Part shown: in pieces, positions 1-12,500 of the stretch
Numbering within the stretch: the stretch's first letter is position 1
Layout of the letters: each line of letters opens with the position of its first letter
NCBI GenBank assembly: GCA_911728455.2
Contig: OU452230.1
Span: 11,656,377 to 11,720,376, forward strand
From: Marthasterias glacialis
Taxonomy: Eukaryota; Echinodermata; Asteroidea; Forcipulatida; Asteriidae
DNA length: 64,000 nt
Direction of reading: 5' to 3'
The notes under the pieces: model-generated
Seen by the model: the letters and a program-made list of their open reading frames with translations, nothing else
What the model was told of the DNA's origin: nothing
Databases searched by the model: none
Translations under genes and position numbers: made by a program

Positions 1-572
1 AACAATTTGATCAAACCTCAATAATTCAACAAATGCCTCGTTGCAGCAAAGCTGAAACCACTCGAATCACAGTACTACCCATCACATGAGGGCGCTCTTC
101 AAGTGGTCTGGTATTCTTCGGTATACCATGCCCGATATGTGGCAGAAGGAGGCCCCCAACAATGTTCCCAATCTCTAACACACTCTTCCCCTCTTGTTCA
201 GAAGCACCCCCCTAAAATCCTCAAAAAATTCCAGAGATTTCTAGAACACAATGAAGACACCATAGGAGGGGGGGGGGTAAACCCTGCCAAATATCGAGCA
301 CCAAATGATCTTCGGACATAAGTTAATCTCTGGGTCTGAGTCATTTCTTTCAATGCAGCAGACAGACAGGGAGGAGCAAGCTTTTTTGATCAACCAGCAG
401 TAAGGATTCTGCGAATAGAATGATAGTAAAAAATATGGACATAATTTATGACAAATAAGATTCACCCATCTTACAAATAAGATTCACCCATTTGCAGCGG
501 ATTATTCATGTTTGCATCGTGAATTCTCCACCTTGGATATTTTGCTTTCGCCTGTGCTGGGTTTTTACTTAC
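1..572. other. Intron of the coiled-coil gene at the window edge
   Basis: The donor ACTTAC (GTAAGT on the minus strand) at 567-572 starts this intron. I found no further exon on the minus strand between here and the edge, and no recognisable repeat apart from a short G tract near 270. Confidence 0.6.
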
Positions 573-3500
573 CCTTTCGCTGTTGTAGTTATCAGTCAGC
601 GTCTTCACTTCACTCTGCAGCTTCTTCAGCTCTGCTGCCTGCTCTGTCACTTTCTCTTTCAGTTCTAACGCCTCCGCTGCAGCAACGCCCAGCCCTTCAA
701 TCTGATTGGTCAGTCTCTTGATCTCATCTTTAGCCCCGTCAAGTTCCTGGCGGGCAAAGAAGTCCATCAGATCAATATAATGCCTTCTAAAGTTGTTTTC
801 CGTACTCACAACTGATGATGTAACTCCGAATATTCAACAAAGATTGTGACAATCGATAGTGACAATTGATAACCAAAAGTCCTCTAAAAGTCTACTCAAG
901 AACCGCCCAAGGAAGATTTAAAAATTGTTTGTAAAATTTACTCCTCAAACTTAAAACTAACTGTTGGGTCGAGAGACTGGGTACTTTGAAGAATTCAACT
1001 ACCTTTGATGTCGTCTTGAGTTCAGCATCTAGCTCTGTGGCAGTCTTTTTCTCTCTCTCAAACTTCTTCTGTTCCATCTCCAGTTTCTTCTCCAGATCCT
1101 TGAGCTGCTTTTCCATCTTCTTGCCAGCTTGCTTCTACAGAAAGAAAGGATGCCACACAAAAAACATCAGTCTTGGAAATAATTAGCCATTTAAAAACAA
1201 AGTACAAGATAAGCAATTACGAAAAAAAAATAAAAATGATTTGTTTACTCTGAGAGCTCACTGATTGTACTGTCGTACCGGTTAAGAAACTTAAGACAAA
1301 TATTTTTATCTGAGAAACTATCAGAATCCAGGACATAGCAGCCAAAGACCCCCAAATCACTGCTGCTTATTCCGATTACTGCAATCAAAATAAGCTCCAT
1401 ATGATCGTGCATATAGTCCCTGACAATGAATTGGTTTTTTTCACTGTTTTCATTTAAGTTTGACCTGTTTATTGAATGAAATTTCTTAAGTTGGTTTTGT
1501 TATGTGTGTTTATATGAAAATGTGTGTCCATATAAACTTTATTCTTATATCTCTAGTACACAAAAATTATGCCAACTATTTTCAAATATTTCGTATTGGT
1601 TTCTGGAAGATAGGCATTTTGCTGACAGGCAATTTGAGTGTCAACATGGTGTAAGTGCTTAGATGCTTTCTTATGAAAATTGCCCAACACGAGGCCAGAA
1701 GACCCCTCATGGTGAGGGCTACCAGGAAAATATAGAACAGTTATTTGATGAGAAGATATCTGTTCACATTTCTCTTGAACTGGAATAGACCTTTATCATG
1801 CTGCCATCATCTTGATCATGTGCCCTGCATCCAATAACAAATAATGGATGCTGATGTTCGTTGTTCAAAAAGGAACCTGACTATTTGCCCTTCCAGTCTC
1901 GGTTTGGTTACATTGATTTGAATGGAAGAAAAACAAGATGGCTGCACCATGATAAAGGTCTATAGGTTGGAAGATGGTGGAGAATAAAACACAGGTAGGG
2001 AGTTCCAAAGTGCAGCAATATGATGGAAAAATCTATTTGAGTATCTCACAGTACTGGCCTTTGAACCAGATACATGAGAAGATGCGGCAAAGCGTGTGCT
2101 AGGAGTGAAGGTGTATACAGAAGGGACAAGTGAAACACCTTCTGAGCACAATCCATGAAAGTACATGTAGAATAGGCTCAAAGAAAAGTACATGAAAACT
2201 GATTTAATTCTTGTGCGTGTGGGGTGGGGGCGGGTGTGGGGAGGAAGTCTTGCAATGTGTGGCTTGCGTCAATGCTCACTGTTCTGATGAATATTATCAA
2301 TTTGCAACCATACTGTACTTTTTTCTACACGCATACATGTAAAAAAAGTAGCCTGGACCCTTTTTACTATTAATATCAGCTGGATACAGGGCATCTTACA
2401 GAGTCCAAAAGGAACCAAGCATGTTTCACTTACATCAGCTGATCCGCCTGACTTGGCCTCCTTAAGATCTTTCTCCATCTGTCGTATTTTGTCTTGATTC
2501 TCTTGGATGGTCCTCTTAAGCGTGGCTGATTGCTCCGTCAGTAATTTAATTTTCTTCTCCGACTTCGGGTCTGGTCCTCCCTGCAACCAATCAACATAAA
2601 ATAAGAATCCAGAATACATGTGGCCGTTTACGTTTACATACAAACTTTACCCTACCTCTACACCTCTATAATACACACTTTTTCTCACTATTGCATCTTA
2701 CAGCTTCCCTCCCCCCTCACCCAGTCACAGCCTTCATCAATCTCTTAATAATCACTCCTACAATGGGAGACTTCTGGGGACGCTTAGTGGAAGCATAGCA
2801 GGTAAATCCATTCTTCTCGGAAATATGCGTATGCACTACATGAACAGTGGAAATTTATCTGGCAAGTCTGCTGCCACCTAGCATTCCAATGTCTCCAATT
2901 AAATGGATTTCTTCTCTTACTTTTCCGCTTAACACATCTTCCAGTCTTGTACCCTCTTCTTTACCTTAGCAGAAGCACCCCTGGCTGCTGCAGCCCCTCC
3001 AGCACACCTTCACCCCAGTCATGTACCCTCTTCTTTACCTTGGCAGAAACACCCTGGCTGCTGCAGCCCCTCCAGCACATCTTCTTTACCCCAGTCTTGT
3101 GCCCTCTTCTTTACCTTAGCAGAAACACCCTGGCTGCTGAAGCCCCTCCAGCACATCTTCTTTACCCCAGTCTTGTGCCCTCTTCTTTACCTTAGCACAT
3201 GCACCCCTGGCTGCTGCAGCCCCTCCAGCACACCTTCTTCACCCCAGTCTTGTACCCTCTTCTTTACCTTAGCAGAAGCACCCCTGGCTGCTGCAGCCCC
3301 TCCAGCACATCTTCTTTACCCAAGTCATGTACCCTCTTCTTTACCTTAGCAGAAATACCCCTGGCTGCTGCAGCCCCTCCAGCACACCTTCACCCCAGTC
3401 ATGTACCCTCTTCTTTATCTTGGCAGAAACACCCTGGCTGCTGCAGCCCCTCCAGCACATCTTCTTTACCCAAGTCATGTACCCTCTTCTTTACCTTAGC

Positions 3501-6500
3501 AGAAATACCCCTGGCTGCTGCAGCCCCTCCAGCACATCTTTTTCACCCCAGTCTTGTACCCTCTTCAATGCCTTAGCAGAAGCACCCCTGGCTCTGCAAC
3601 CCCTCCAGTTAATCTTCTTTACATCCAACTTAAAGCCTCTTCCTCACCTTTGCACCAGCACCCCTGACTGCAGCAACCCCTCCAGCAGCAGCAAGCTCCT
3701 TATTTTTCTTCTCCAAGGCTTGTATCTGTTTCTTATTCTCCGCCTCTCTCTGAACGAACTTCTTCTCCGTACTTTGAACCATTTCTTTGGCCTGTTTGTC
3801 CTTCTCGGCCATCTTCTTCTTCAGGCTTTCCTGAAAATTTAAAGTCAAAATCATGTATATTGTTTCAGAAGGCAAACTAAAACTACAGATAACTTGGACG
3901 TGTTTACTCTCGCAGACGCGGAGAGCGCAGGATTTAACTCATATCATTGTTTGTTGGCGATTTCTGAGTTGCATAAACAAATGAATGCTTGGCACCCCAG
4001 TAATGGCGGTAACCACTGGTACAGGTTTAACCACAATGGAATGACCTTCACCTCAACCAATAAGATTTCAATGATTTCAGAACTTTTCAGTGTACATTCT
4101 AATGGACAGTGCAAGCCTTGTGCATATTAACATGCGCAAATAACTTTGGGAACTTTTGGTTCCTTTACGCATTGCTTTTACGTGTAAAAGAAATAAAATG
4201 CGCACTTCAACGGATCCCACTGTTCAAACACTTGCATCATATATTCTGTAGCAAAGAATTTTCATCATTTTTGGACCTTTACCTGATGGGATTTGTTTGT
4301 TTCCTTCTCCTTAGCTAGAGACTGATTTAGTGTCTTCAACTCCGTCTTGAGTTTGTCCAGATCAGCAGTGCCTCCAATGCTGGCTTTCTGGGCATCTTCC
4401 TTCTCTTTCTCAACTTTTTTCTAAGGATTGTAAAACAATGCAACACACGAGAAACTAAAAACAAAATTCAAGATTCACACCTCAGAAATTGATAAGAAAA
4501 TGTGTTTCATACCGATATGAAAAAGTTGACGTCTTATACTGTCTTTTCTTATGTGGCACGTTGTGGTCGAGTGGTATAGTGCCCAGGAATTAAGTGACAA
4601 AGCCATCACAGTGTGGGTTCAAATTACGGTCATGAGACCCGTATCCTTGGATAACATGTAAAATTAAGTGCTCCTCTTTAACCAGGAGTAAATGTGTAAC
4701 CATGAGTGCAGAGATGGTTCTTGTGATTGATTTAGCTCGGTGGGCTACATACATGTACATGTACTTTAGCAGCACAGGCTGCACACTTCCTAGGGAACTG
4801 CCATAGTTTGAGGAATGAAATTAATGGCCCAATGATCAAGGTAATATAGACCATTGCAATATCAGCGAATGTGAATTAGCGATCACTAAGCTTGGTATCC
4901 AATTTGCAACAAAATTCTACCTGATTTTACCCAAAATTTTATTGCAATATGTAACGGGCAGATGACGTCAATTACTGCAAAATGTAACAGGCAGTTGAAG
5001 TCAATAACTGTATGACATCATTCGATTATCATGAAATGCACTTTAACCAACTCAAAGTTTGGGCTACAAACTTGAGAATATACTTCCATGGTAGATTCTC
5101 AATTGCAGAGATGAAACCCTACTAAAGTTGCTCATACAGGTTGAGTTCAATCAATTAGCCTGAAATCTAGCTTCTGCCAGTTTGAAAAATGACAGAGTTT
5201 GCGATGCCTGCACGTGATCAAAATGCAAACTAGGTCTCTGCTATTTACCAAGCACTGTGTGGAATGGTCTATACAGTGTATTGCACTATAAAATGTCCGA
5301 TATTATATATATTACTATATTATCTTTTTTGACTACTTACCACAAGGGCTTGAAGCAGAGCAATCTCTTTAGCTGTATCAACAGGTAGATTCTGTAATTT
5401 CTCTTGCTCTAATTCATCCAATCGTTGCTTGGTCTCTGTCAAGGACTGCAAGGAAATTATAATCCCCAAAAATGTATACATAGAAAATTGAATAAACAAC
5501 AGCAAAAGCTGGCATGGCGAGTGCCATCCCACTGATAGAACAACAATGACTAACAGAAAAAAACAATCACTTGGTTTGAAATGTGGTAAAGAGGTTCAGC
5601 ATGGGTGAGGGCCGACTGGGAAGAGAAACAAATAGGTGAGGAATAATTCATGAGAAGATTCATGTAAAATACACCTCCAACACACTGTAGACACTCTATT
5701 GACCCCTTGCACAGTGGCATAACCGGGGGGTGCCCCCCTTCCCCGCTCAGAACCCTTGCCCCTCCTCTTGTCCCCCACACCCAAACCCCTCCAACCCAAC
5801 CCAAATGAGATCTGAAAAAAGTTGGACAATTGAATGGTTCAATACATTGAATAGTCCCCTAAATTATGTCTTGACCCCTTAATGACAATGTCTGGTTACG
5901 CCACTGCCCTTGCACCAACATCACATGCGGCTGCTGTCTCCAACGCTTGCCATTTCAAGGCGTCAAAGTGCATGTAAGAAAAATGGTATAAAGCGTGTAA
6001 AATAGTGGGGCACCAGTCACAACAATGTAAATTAAATTGTATTCCGATAGGATACTGGTTTTTGCTAAGCAGGATATTTCTAAGCTAAGCAAAAGTTTTG
6101 GGGATCCAGATTCTTACCTGATCTTTGAGTTTCATCTCGGCCTCCAGGGCATCAGTTGCCGCAGCAACCTTGCCGTCAATCTCCTCCTCCAGGTTGCGTT
6201 TCTCCTCTCGGACATTCTCCAGTTCCTGACTGATCATCTCCAGTTCCTCCTTGGTGGACTCATGAGAGGACCGTTCCTCACGGAGTTTGCGTTCCCCATC
6301 GTCGACTTGACGCTGCAGGGCAGCCAGTTGGGCTCCAAAACCCTAGATGTGTCAACAAACAACAATTGGTGAGGACCGTTCCTTCTTTGTGATCTCAGAG
6401 ATATTTCAACCAATTAGAGACCAAAGCAGCTTGTAAGAAAATGCCCATAAAAGCAAATTGCCTCAAAATTTGACCTAGTTTGACTCAATTAATATACACA

Positions 6501-9500
6501 TACGTCTTTGACAGTTTACAATTTTCACTTCTATAACAAAAACAGTTTTTTTTCCCTCTGACAGGAAAAATAGTGTCCAAAAGTTAACATTAGCCATGCC
6601 TGGGTATATGGTGATAAGTGGGTAGAAATGCTTGGTCTCTGAAGGTTTAATGGCACCTTTCAAGTCCACAACTATTAATACAAATGCATGATTGTTTGAC
6701 AAGATCTTTTACATACACAGTATATGAGTTTTGAGTGGGCAAGCGTGCAAGAAATCCTTGGTGTCATGGACAAGACTTCAATGCCATTAAAGACATTATT
6801 GACGAGGATCACCAATAAAGGACAAAACCTTGAGTAAGCTTGTTCAAAAATGTATACTTTCATTTTACAAGTAACATCACATTTCACTTCTAGAAAGCTA
6901 TGCGCACTAACACTTCAACAGCCACTTTTGAATAGTTTTGGGGAAAAAAATAAATAAATGCAAAAAAATAATCAAGAAAAAAGTAGTTAAACAATCCACA
7001 CCTCAACATCATCCTCATCAAAGTCAAGATTTGCCAGCGCCGCCGCTGTTGCAGCAGCTGCCGACCCTCCCCCGGATTCCATATTAGCTAGTCTTGATTC
7101 CAGCTCTTCTTTGGCTCGTTCGAGCTCCCTGATCGTCTCCTCTTGCTCTGAGTTGGTCTCCGTCAGCTGCTCGTTTTCTTCCTCAAGCTCTTGGATGCGA
7201 ACTTCTAGAGCTTGGAGATCTTTGGAGCTTGCTTGGCCTGTGGGTAAGACAGTCGTTGGCATAGGAAAATGAAACTCTCCACTTGTCCACAGGTCTTGTG
7301 GCTTGGAACTTTGACTAGATCAACCAAATTTTACAAGACCAATTATACTTTCTTTCCTTTGTATACTCCCCCCTTCCTTGCTTGATCTTTTAAGAAGTTT
7401 GGACATTACCATCTTGCTTAGCAGAAACAGAAACCAGTCTTCCTGATGATGACCAGAGCAAACCAGTCAGAACGTTAAGATAAATCAAATTGGCTCTACT
7501 CTGTGCCAGCATTTCTTCAAAGAGAGAATTTGACATGTTACTGACCTGTTGATTGTACGGATACCTGAGCCTCGGCCATTGGTTTCAGGTCCTTTGGTAG
7601 CTGACCTGTAGCCAGAATAGACAGGGCTGTGATGTTGGTCTCATTGGACAGACACTGAGCGTTGCTGTCCTCCAAGGATGCGAACAGCGCCTTGGCATTC
7701 TCATCTCTGAGTTACGAAAGAAAATAATAATTCAACTGTAATAAGTCAACTGGAATTACTGATCCACCGCAAGACCAATCGTAGGCCGTTGTACACGGAC
7801 GAGGTTCTGCAATTCAAGGTGCATGAATTTTTTATTTCAAGAAGAGGATAACGGGCATAGAGAGGCTTCGATCATTATGTATTCATTGTATTTTGGCTCA
7901 ATGGCGGTCAGTTCGAGTGGAACGAGTTTCCATCCTTGGTTCAGGATGTAGGACCAATCGTAGGCCATGGCACACGACCGAGGTTTTGCAATTCAAGGTG
8001 CATAAATTTTACATTTACTTGATAGAGAAACCAACAATTTTGGTGCTTCAAAGAGAATCTTTGTTCTCTAGGCTCTGTCTAGTCAAGGTTTCTTTGTGCC
8101 AGTGCTACTCTCAAAGAAAAATGATTTCGGCAATTCCAAGAAAATAATCCCGTCATCCCGGGAATCAAGAGAACTGGTTAAAAGCCACTTAATGGTGGAG
8201 TTTAAAAAAGAAAACAGAGAGGGGAACAGGAACAGAAGACAGAGAAAACAGATAAAACTCTAGTGAATAAAAAGGGTAAAGAACCATACCTGTCTCTCTC
8301 CTCTGGGTAGCTGCCGTGTTCCTGGTTGTACTTCTCTATCCAGGCTTCCAATTCCTGTTTAGCCTTCTCCCTCTGAGCAACCAGTTCTTCCTTCTCCGTC
8401 TTGGCCTTCTCTAGCTTAGCTTGGATGTCTTCACCAGAGGGCTCTTGCTTTGCCGACTGAAATATGGGATTGCATGAAGGAAAAAATTTAGCGTGTCTGT
8501 GTAAATATTAATGCGTCAATGTAAAAATAATGTATCCCAATTACGCCATATACTCCCCAGGAAGCTGAGATGATTTAAAAGGAAAGAAACAACTGCCCAA
8601 ATGACCGATGTAGTAGATCAGCATGGCCTCTTGTCGGTGATTGTGTAAATGTGTAACTATCAGGGCAGAGATTGTTTTAGCTTGGTGTGCTACACACTCA
8701 GCAGCACAGGTTGCATACTCCCCAGGGAGCTGGGACGGTTTAAGGAATGAAGACATTAAAATGACCGGTGTAGTAGATCATTATGGCCTAATGTCAGGGA
8801 GCTGAGACGATTTAGGGGATGAAATAACTGACGAAATGACCAAGGTAAAGACCATTATAATATCAGGGAATGTGAAGTAGTGGTTACGAAGCTTGGTATT
8901 TGATTGGCAATAAATTCCTACAAAACTTTATAGTAATATGTAATGGGAATGGGAATTTGGATCGGTTCTTTATCCCGCGGCCACAACCCTGCCGAAGACC
9001 TCGTCACCACTCTTTTATTCCTTTATTTAATAACAGAGTGGATGATATTGAATGGTCAGAAATTAGGAGGATTATCTAATGAAGAAAATGTGGTAGAGGG
9101 CTGTGGTAACAATTGTTAGGCTGTTTACAATCTTTGTGTTTACGTCAGAAAGTTGTTAGCCGTACCTGTAAGACCACGGCCTCCAGGACAAGCTTCAGGT
9201 TCTGATCGTCCTCCCCTGATCTCCCTTCGTCCGTCTTCTTCTCTTTCTTCCCTGCCTTCTTCTTCTCCTTCTCGAGGGTCTTTATCTTCTTCTCTCTATC
9301 CCTCAGGCTAGCTTCCATCTCTTTCAGACGAGCTTCAAGATCACTGACCTTCTGCTGGGATGCTTCGAGGGCTGCCAAAGTGGCTGGATCTGGCACTACA
9401 ATCTGTAGATAAAAGATGCATACTCAAAATGTATGGATATAACAACAGAGGATTTACCCTTTAGAAGTCAGAACTGTTTAAATACACTATTAATGGAGGT

Positions 9501-12500
9501 ACAGGATTTATTTTAGTATGTGAAATGATGGCCTCTGCAACCTCCCTGGAAATAATTATTTGACAGTTTTGTTTTTAGTTGCTTTGAATGGAACAAGAAA
9601 ACGACTGCAAGTCCTCTTTAGTTTATTTGTAATGAAGCAAAGATCAGAGTATTCAGAACTAGTGATTAACGTAAAACCCAATTCCAAAATCCAAAATACC
9701 AAAATCTGGAAAATTAAATCCCATGTTCTGACCTATTAGCTCTTTCTAACTAGTTTTTTGTTGTTGAATGTCATGAATGGCTCCTGTTATTTGTCAGTGT
9801 TTATTTAAACAGCATTGTACTTTTTGCCGCAATCGGTAAAATTCAGCTGACACGACAGTCATTCTTTTCTCGTTTTACTTCAAATGAGATTAACAGAACA
9901 TGAATGAGGACTGTGTCACCTGGTGGGGGCAAGGACAAACAAATATTGGGGGGAGCGGGGTGGGAAAATGCCCCTTCCCCCTTACCACTGTAGCACTGCC
10001 ACTGCACCCAACACATACATTCAAACGTTTAAATATATATAGGGAAACAAGTGTTGACAGTGCAACTCCATGCAATACTTCAGAGAGTACCAACTTCAAA
10101 TGAACCCAGCCCTTCCCCGGTCTGGCAACAGTCTCTTACCTCCACGGTTTTAATGACAGGCTCTGGGATGCCTGGTTGCTGCACCTCTGGGGCCTTACCC
10201 TCCTTCAGAGCAACTAGGGTAACCAGCTTGGCATCCAGCTCCACCTTCTTAGTCTCTGCCTCAGCGAGCTGAACATCCAACTCACGGACTGTCTCCGACC
10301 TGGGATAGGGATAATACATCACTAGGTTTTGGAGCAACCAATTCATTCCTTTGCTAGTACATCAGACAGAAAAGTTGTCAGTGGGGATTGGCACTGGTAT
10401 AACCTTTATAATCAATTTTCACCCCATAAATGCCAATCCTGGTTTCAAATTTTGTATTTACCAAATGCGAGTAAATTTTAAATCCATTGGACAAGAACCT
10501 TAACCATAAATTCTTTCTTTCTCAAACTAATCTCTGGTGCCCTTTCCACTCACCTGTCTTCCTCTGTTGGCTCTCGTCCACTCTGCTCCTTGAAATCTTC
10601 CTCCCATTGTCTAATCTCCTCCTTAAGCTGTTGGCTCTCCTCATCCATGATCTCCTGATCCTTCTGAGTTGTCTCAAACTGCTCTGAGATGATACCTTCA
10701 TTGTCTTTCTGAGCCAAGGATGCCAGGGTTGCATACTGGGCCTGAATGAAGTCATACTTTGCTTGCAAGATGACGAGTTCCTGTCATGAGATGAGACAAC
10801 GGAATTTCTTTTTTTACTATAACCCATTCCTTCAACTTTTTAAATATCAACTCTCATTTTAATAGGAGAATTTCGGGGATAACCAGTTATTCCTTTGTCC
10901 TTCAGATGGGATGTAAATCCGTAGGTCTTGTGGCTAGTGAAAGTACCCAGTAAACTAATATCAGTAAGAGAAGAGGAGTTGCCCTGGTGTTTTCTGCTAT
11001 GGTTAGCTGCAATTAGATTGTACCCCAGCACCTTTTCAGGCATGCAACTGCAGTTTGTCAAGAAAACAAAGAGGAAATTTCCAGGCATAGCAAGACTTTG
11101 AACTGTGTTTTTTAAATTTGTAATGGCACATCCGAGAAACAAAAACGAGCAAGTCAGTTGCATGCCTGATCTTGGTTAGAGCCCCAGCTCAACATTGGTA
11201 AGAAGAAAAATATAAATGTTCACAGATTTCCATATACCTTACTATCATCTATAAAGATAATGATGGTAGAAAACTTCCCGTGAAATATTTCTGCCTAAAG
11301 TGTTATGGTTTCTAAATAATAACTGAAAGATCCAAAATTAGTTGTCGTCTCAGTGAGAGGAAAACTCTGCCTGTAGGCATGTGTAAAAAAATGCAGAGTG
11401 CATTTTTACAATTTTCTCGCAAATGAAACAAGGAAATGAGCTGACATTTTCACAGGTTGGTTTTATAACATGAATCTTGATTTGCGCAAAGAATGAAAGC
11501 ATTTACAGTCAGTTTCCTAATGTTGAGCTGGGGCTTTAATAACTGTTACAAGTTTCTACATGTATATAAATGGGTCTTATAATCCAAACATACCTCTGTA
11601 TACTTGTGGGAAAAATAATTGGCGCTTTGTGACACTCTTTGGATGTAAGAACTGCATGCTATTATTATTATTTGAAAAAAAACCAATAAATACAAAATTG
11701 GGCTTTACCTTTTGGGACTGAATCATTTTCTCTTCCATCTTAGCTCTTTGCTCCTCAACTCTCCTCTTCTCTGCCTCCGACATCCCACTAGATACCACGG
11801 CAACAGATGCTGCCATGCCCACCACTGACCCAGAGTGTGTTTCCCTTGGTCCTTCGGACCTCAGACTTACACGAGACCCGCGTTGCTCATTCAAGATCCC
11901 CTCGGAAGATCCCCGTCGGGTTTCTGAGGTTTTGAGGTTGGTGTCAACGACAACAGGGACTGTCCGTACAGCTGCTCTTGCCTCCTCTAGTTCTTGACGG
12001 AGTTTCTCAACTTCGTCTTGATGAGCCTGCTTCTCTGAGAGAAGCTGATCCTCCATTATCTACAAATAAATAAGGATGACATTACATTAACCTAAGGATT
12101 TTATTGAACTTCAAAAGTCATGACAAATTCCCATGTTTTCCAAGTTAACATACTAACATACTATCTATATCAAAAAGTTGTTTCACATTATTGTTACTGG
12201 AAAAGAACAAGTTCAAAGGTCACCAAAATCAGACATGTCTGCCTCATGGGGCTAATTTGAAAGAAATCCATGGTCCCAGAAGTGTCAACCAATATCTGCC
12301 TGACTGGCCACAGTACATTTAACAAACCCCATGCAGCACTCATTGCTGCATTACTGAAAACTTCATTTAATTACTGCCTTGCAAACTATAAATAACCCAA
12401 CAAACTTCACATTGTTGGAAAGAGCACTAAAGTCTCTTTAATTTGACATGCACTTTGTCATGTTTCCGTTCTCATATCACAAGTAACAAGAGCACAAAGA

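Noticed and set aside
2947..3842. Plus-strand proline/cysteine-rich repeat proteins (82-171 residues)
   Set aside because: They are the antisense reading of the exon-derived minisatellite and of the true minus-strand exon.
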